DNA of 64,000 bases, taken from positions 2,170,001 to 2,234,000 of the forward strand of contig NZ_CP162004.1 of NCBI RefSeq assembly GCF_040822115.1. The letters are read 5' to 3'. The notes beneath the pieces are model-generated. The model was not told the origin of the DNA and did not search any database. It saw only the letters and a list, made by a program, of their open reading frames with translations. Both the position numbers and the translations under genes were made by a program. Positions within the stretch are counted from its first letter, which is position 1. The number at the start of each line of letters is the position of its first letter. Source of the stretch: Flavobacterium sp. WC2421 (lineage in GTDB: Bacteria; Bacteroidota; Bacteroidia; Flavobacteriales; Flavobacteriaceae). Shown one piece after another: positions 61,162-64,000 of this stretch.

Positions 61162-62862
61162 CTATACCTTGTAAGTAATAGGAACATTGATATAGATTGA
61201 TGTTCCCGATTTTATTTTTGAATGGATTGTTACTTCTCCATCAATATTATTTACTCTAGCTTTAATTTGGTTAAGCCCAAACCCTTCAATTTCTTTATAC
61301 TCACCAGCAGTGTTAAAACCTTTTCCATTATCTCTTACATGAATGAACAATGAATTATCTCTTTCATCAATGCTTACAAAAGCATTTTTAGCTTTACTAT
61401 GTTTTATAATATTATTCAATAACTCCATAATTATAAAATACATTTTCATTTCAAAATCTCCATTGTAACGTGTTGTAGTCTCCATTGTACTAGCGTATTC
61501 AAAACTAATACTTGAATTTGAATTCTTTTCACATAAATCATTAAGTGCATAAAACAATCCAAAACGAGCCAATAAAGAGGGCAGCAGTTGATGCGAAAGG
61601 TCACGTACTTTATCATGAGCCTCATTCAATATTTTTTTTGTTTTAATAATTTCTTCCGACTCAATTTTATTTATGCTACTAAAAACACTCAAGTGTAATC
61701 CTGCTGAAGAAAGCAGGGCACTAATATTGTCATGTAAAAATGCAGCTATTTTTTTTCGCTCTATTTCTTGACCGCTAATGGAGGCATTGATAATGTTTTG
61801 CTGAATTTTACTTTGGATGTCTTTCAGCTTATTTTTTTCTTTTAATCTATTATTTTGGAAGAAAAAGTAAAAAAGAATAAGAATTAAAAGTAGTATTGAA
61901 ATGATTATAATACTAATTCGTTTATTTTTAGATTGTTTCTCTAATAGGATTTGTTGCTTAGTCTTATATTTAGTTTCAATATTGTCAATTTCTCTTTTGT
62001 ATTCATCTATTTGGAGATTTATTCCAGCTACATTTACTTTTTTTAACTTTTCTTGATTGTTGATTTCAACCGTAATTGTATTATAAAGATCTAAATTTTC
62101 ATAAGCTTTTTTATAATCCCCATTTTTCAATAAAAACCTGGAATATTCTTGATAAGCGAAAGATAAATCTGATTTTTCATTTTCTAATGTTTCAAATTGG
62201 ATTGCTTTTTTAAAAAAATAATCTGCTTTTTGAGGATCATTTATAGAATTGTAATACATACCATTAAGCATGTTTAGAACTCCTGATAAAGATTTATCAC
62301 CATATTTAGGATGGTATTTATTAATGAAATTTAAATAGGGTAGGCCTTCGGAAAAATTCCCAATATCAAAATAAGCCCATGTTATGTTTAGTTTTGTAAA
62401 AACAATTTCAGCTGAATCTTTTATTCTGGTACTATACTCAAGAGATTTCTTATAATAAGAAATTCCTTTTTGATACTCTTTTTTATCAAAACAATAAATG
62501 TTACCAAGATTATTATTCAACCAATTCTTGAGCTGATTGTTATTGGTTCTATTAGCATATAAAATTCCTTTTTGATAATAAAAAAAGGCTTTTTCAAATT
62601 CAGCTAGTTCATCAAAATTTGCTGCAATAGTATTGTAGCAAGTAGCAATTAGATTGTCATCTTTGATGGCAATTGCATATTTTAAAGCAATCCTTGATTT
62701 GATTAATGATTTTTCATATTTTTCATTTTTCATCAAAGAAGTTGCTTCTTTGGTCATTTTTGTAATTTCATTTTTGGAAGGAAATGTCTCTTGAGAAAAT
62801 ACAATTGTACTGAAAGAAGTTTGCAATAGTAAAAACAATAAAATAAATCTGTTTTGAAACAT
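61162..62862 (-). CDS. TPR-containing sensor histidine kinase (NarL-type)
   Basis: A 566-residue kinase. A signal peptide (about 1-23, ending VFSQ) is followed by a periplasmic TPR region (about 30-290), a coiled coil, one membrane helix (about 318-338, IIIISILLLILILFYFF), a HisKA_3-like dimerisation domain with the phosphoacceptor in ERKKIAAFLHDNISALLSS (about 382), and a HATPase domain with N-box ELLNNIIKHSKA and G1 VRDNGKGF. It is encoded after its LuxR-type response regulator with a 68-bp gap. The signal is unknown. Confidence 0.9.
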   Translation of the reverse strand: MFQNRFILLFLLLQTSFSTIVFSQETFPSKNEITKMTKEATSLMKNEKYEKSLIKSRIALKYAIAIKDDNLIATCYNTIAANFDELAEFEKAFFYYQKGILYANRTNNNQLKNWLNNNLGNIYCFDKKEYQKGISYYKKSLEYSTRIKDSAEIVFTKLNITWAYFDIGNFSEGLPYLNFINKYHPKYGDKSLSGVLNMLNGMYYNSINDPQKADYFFKKAIQFETLENEKSDLSFAYQEYSRFLLKNGDYKKAYENLDLYNTITVEINNQEKLKKVNVAGINLQIDEYKREIDNIETKYKTKQQILLEKQSKNKRISIIIISILLLILILFYFFFQNNRLKEKNKLKDIQSKIQQNIINASISGQEIERKKIAAFLHDNISALLSSAGLHLSVFSSINKIESEEIIKTKKILNEAHDKVRDLSHQLLPSLLARFGLFYALNDLCEKNSNSSISFEYASTMETTTRYNGDFEMKMYFIIMELLNNIIKHSKAKNAFVSIDERDNSLFIHVRDNGKGFNTAGEYKEIEGFGLNQIKARVNNIDGEVTIHSKIKSGTSIYINVPITYKV

Positions 62863-62930
62863 AAATAAGTTGTGTCGATTAATATAGCATAGTGTTTAAA
62901 TAAAGATAGAGAAGCTGTTCTAATTAAATT

Positions 62931-63593
62931 TCACGATTTAATTAATTTGTTTTTAATGGCAAATTTAACTAGGCTAATGGTGTTTTTTGCTTTTAGTTTT
63001 TTCATGATATTTTTACGATGTGTTTCAACCGTATTTGAACTGATAAATAATTGTTCGCTTATCTCTTTTCCACTATATTCTAATGCAATTAAGGTTATAA
63101 TTTCAATTTCTCTACCAGTTAATAGCAAGTCGATAGTAGGTTTGTATTTATTAAGTTTTGAGATATTTTTGGTAGCTGAATTGAATATTTTTTCTCTAAC
63201 AGTAGTACAAAAATAATCCTCACCGTTTGAAACTGCCTGAATGGCTTCGACTATATTTTCGCCAGCACATTGCTTTGTTAGATACCCACTAACACCAAGC
63301 TTCATCACTTCTTGTATAATTTTTAAATCATCATAACTAGATAGAATAATTACTTTACAAGGAAACCCTTTTTTAGCAAATTCCTTGACAACCTCTATGC
63401 CGTCTTTTTTAGGCATACTGATGTCTAAGATTAGAATAGTTGTATTGTTGTTAGTGACGTCATCATATAGCGTGCTTCCATCCAAAGAAAAACCTACAAC
63501 CTCAAAATTTGAGATTGTATTTAATAAAGTTCTCATCCCATCAATGAGAACTTGATGGTCGTCAGCAAGGTGTATCCTTATTTTTTTTGTCAT
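62931..63593 (-). CDS. LuxR/NarL-family response regulator
   Basis: A 220-residue two-domain regulator. The receiver domain shows the acidic pair in LADDHQV (about 10), the phosphorylation site Asp in ILILDISMPKKDGIEV (about 57), Ser in VIILSSYDD and Lys in GYLTKQCAGENI. The C-terminal helix-turn-helix is LTGREIEIITLIALEYSGKEI to NTVETHRKNIMKKL (about 150-205). It is presumably phosphorylated by the neighbouring TPR histidine kinase. The target genes are unknown. Confidence 0.93.
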   Translation of the reverse strand: MTKKIRIHLADDHQVLIDGMRTLLNTISNFEVVGFSLDGSTLYDDVTNNNTTILILDISMPKKDGIEVVKEFAKKGFPCKVIILSSYDDLKIIQEVMKLGVSGYLTKQCAGENIVEAIQAVSNGEDYFCTTVREKIFNSATKNISKLNKYKPTIDLLLTGREIEIITLIALEYSGKEISEQLFISSNTVETHRKNIMKKLKAKNTISLVKFAIKNKLIKS

Positions 63594-63612
63594 ATTATAG
63601 TTAAACTGTATT

Positions 63613-63620
63613 CAAATTTA
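63613..63620 (-). promoter_or_regulatory. -7 element of the two-component operon
   Basis: TAAATTTG on the minus strand, 19 bp upstream of the response-regulator start codon. Confidence 0.55.
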
Positions 63621-63686
63621 GGAAAAAAAAACTACTTATCATTTATAAGATTTTATTTATTAAATGCTTCTTTTTGAAGCACAAAA

Positions 63687-63712
63687 AAACCCGAACTGTT
63701 ACATTCGGGTTT
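63687..63712 (-). terminator. Terminator of the DUF4293 gene
   Basis: AAACCCGAA pairs perfectly with TTCGGGTTT around an 8-nt loop; seven T follow on the minus strand. A second small hairpin, TGCTTC-TTTTT-GAAGCA, is adjacent at 63664-63680. Confidence 0.8.
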
Positions 63713-63742
63713 CCTTCGCACTAATAAACTAAGTTTATAGGT

Positions 63743-64000
63743 TTACCTCAATCTGTCCACAGATTTTACAAGATCTTCATCCTTTTTGATGGCCTTATTA
63801 GCCAAGACTAATAATACGATAGCAATAATAGGTAGAAACATCCCAATACCTTTCTCAGAAACAACAGCTGTTTCTCCAGATACATTTAATGAACGATATA
63901 CAAATAATCCTAATAAAATTAAATTTAATATCATATTCAATCTGCCAACGACAAATTGATTCTGTCTTTTTTTATACGAAACAATACTTAATACAGTAAG
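63743..64000 (-). CDS. DUF4293-family membrane protein, C-terminal part (cut by the right edge)
   Basis: The frame is open from the TGA/TAA-side stop at 63743 to the window edge (85 codons plus stop), so the internal ATG near 63934 is not the start. The visible part reads LTVLSIVSYKKRQNQFVVGR, a membrane helix (NMILNLILLGLFVYRSLNV), a second helix (FLPIIAIVLLVLANKAI) and the ending KKDEDLVKSVDRLR. Two membrane helices with the Lys-Lys-Asp-Glu tail are typical of the DUF4293 family of Bacteroidota. Its function is unknown. Confidence 0.85.
   Translation of the reverse strand, partial: LTVLSIVSYKKRQNQFVVGRLNMILNLILLGLFVYRSLNVSGETAVVSEKGIGMFLPIIAIVLLVLANKAIKKDEDLVKSVDRLR

Overview
This 64 kb window looks like chromosomal DNA of a Flavobacterium-like member of the Bacteroidota (Flavobacteriia). 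The evidence is the AT-rich base composition, many promoters with the Bacteroidota TAnnTTTG -7 element, a fused CcoN-CcoO subunit, and lineage-typical families (DUF349, DUF4293, DUF5606, OstA-like, PASTA protein next to RluD). It is mostly core metabolism and housekeeping. I see no prophage, integrative element, CRISPR array, rRNA or tRNA gene.

Layout. 1-3.2 kb: three surface-polysaccharide glycosyltransferases (the first cut by the window edge) behind dapD. 3.2-6.1 kb: an intergenic palindromic element, a small RelE/ParE-type toxin-antitoxin pair joined to ruvX, then mqo. 6.1-10.8 kb: a FUSC-family membrane protein, def, a DUF5606 protein, and mazG, whose 3' end is remodelled by a 69-bp tandem repeat. 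10.8-22.1 kb: a microaerobic respiration block with a Crp/Fnr regulator, divergent ccoI, ccoS-ccoNO-ccoQ-ccoP-ccoG-ccoH, a UreH/TauE-like membrane protein, a DUF465 protein, and convergent hemN. 22-30 kb: DUF349 protein, aroE, TPR protein, class III aminotransferase and OstA-like protein. 30-40 kb: a lipoprotein alpha-amylase, then the leftward run rsfS-ftsH // LUD-cdsA-psd-ACBP-sod, then birA, a GNAT, SRPBCC and pyrE. 40-46 kb: NUDIX, a DEAD-type helicase, and a minimal ethanolamine unit (eutC, eutB, permease). 46-54 kb: PhnA-like protein, a lipoprotein, coaD, ddl, PASTA protein, rluD, a methyltransferase, a GDCCVxC protein and an M19 dipeptidase. 54-64 kb: a repeat-rich SPFH protein, lpdA, an ABC exporter, truA, a phosphoesterase, a TPR histidine kinase with its LuxR-type regulator, and a DUF4293 protein cut by the right edge.

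How they work together. The cco block encodes a high-affinity cbb3 oxidase with its copper import, redox and assembly factors; hemN supplies haem without oxygen. Three promoters in this block (ccoI, ccoS, hemN) carry the same ATGA-N6-TCAT palindrome centred exactly 36.5 bp upstream of the last G of the -7 element, so the adjacent Crp/Fnr protein probably activates all three. cdsA and psd make phosphatidylethanolamine, and eutBC with the permease could reuse ethanolamine.

The most notable non-genic signals are that operator set, a dispersed intergenic repeat family with conserved arms and a different self-complementary core in each of five copies, and the 207-bp tandem expansion that rewrote the end of mazG. 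I found no clearly new multi-gene system.
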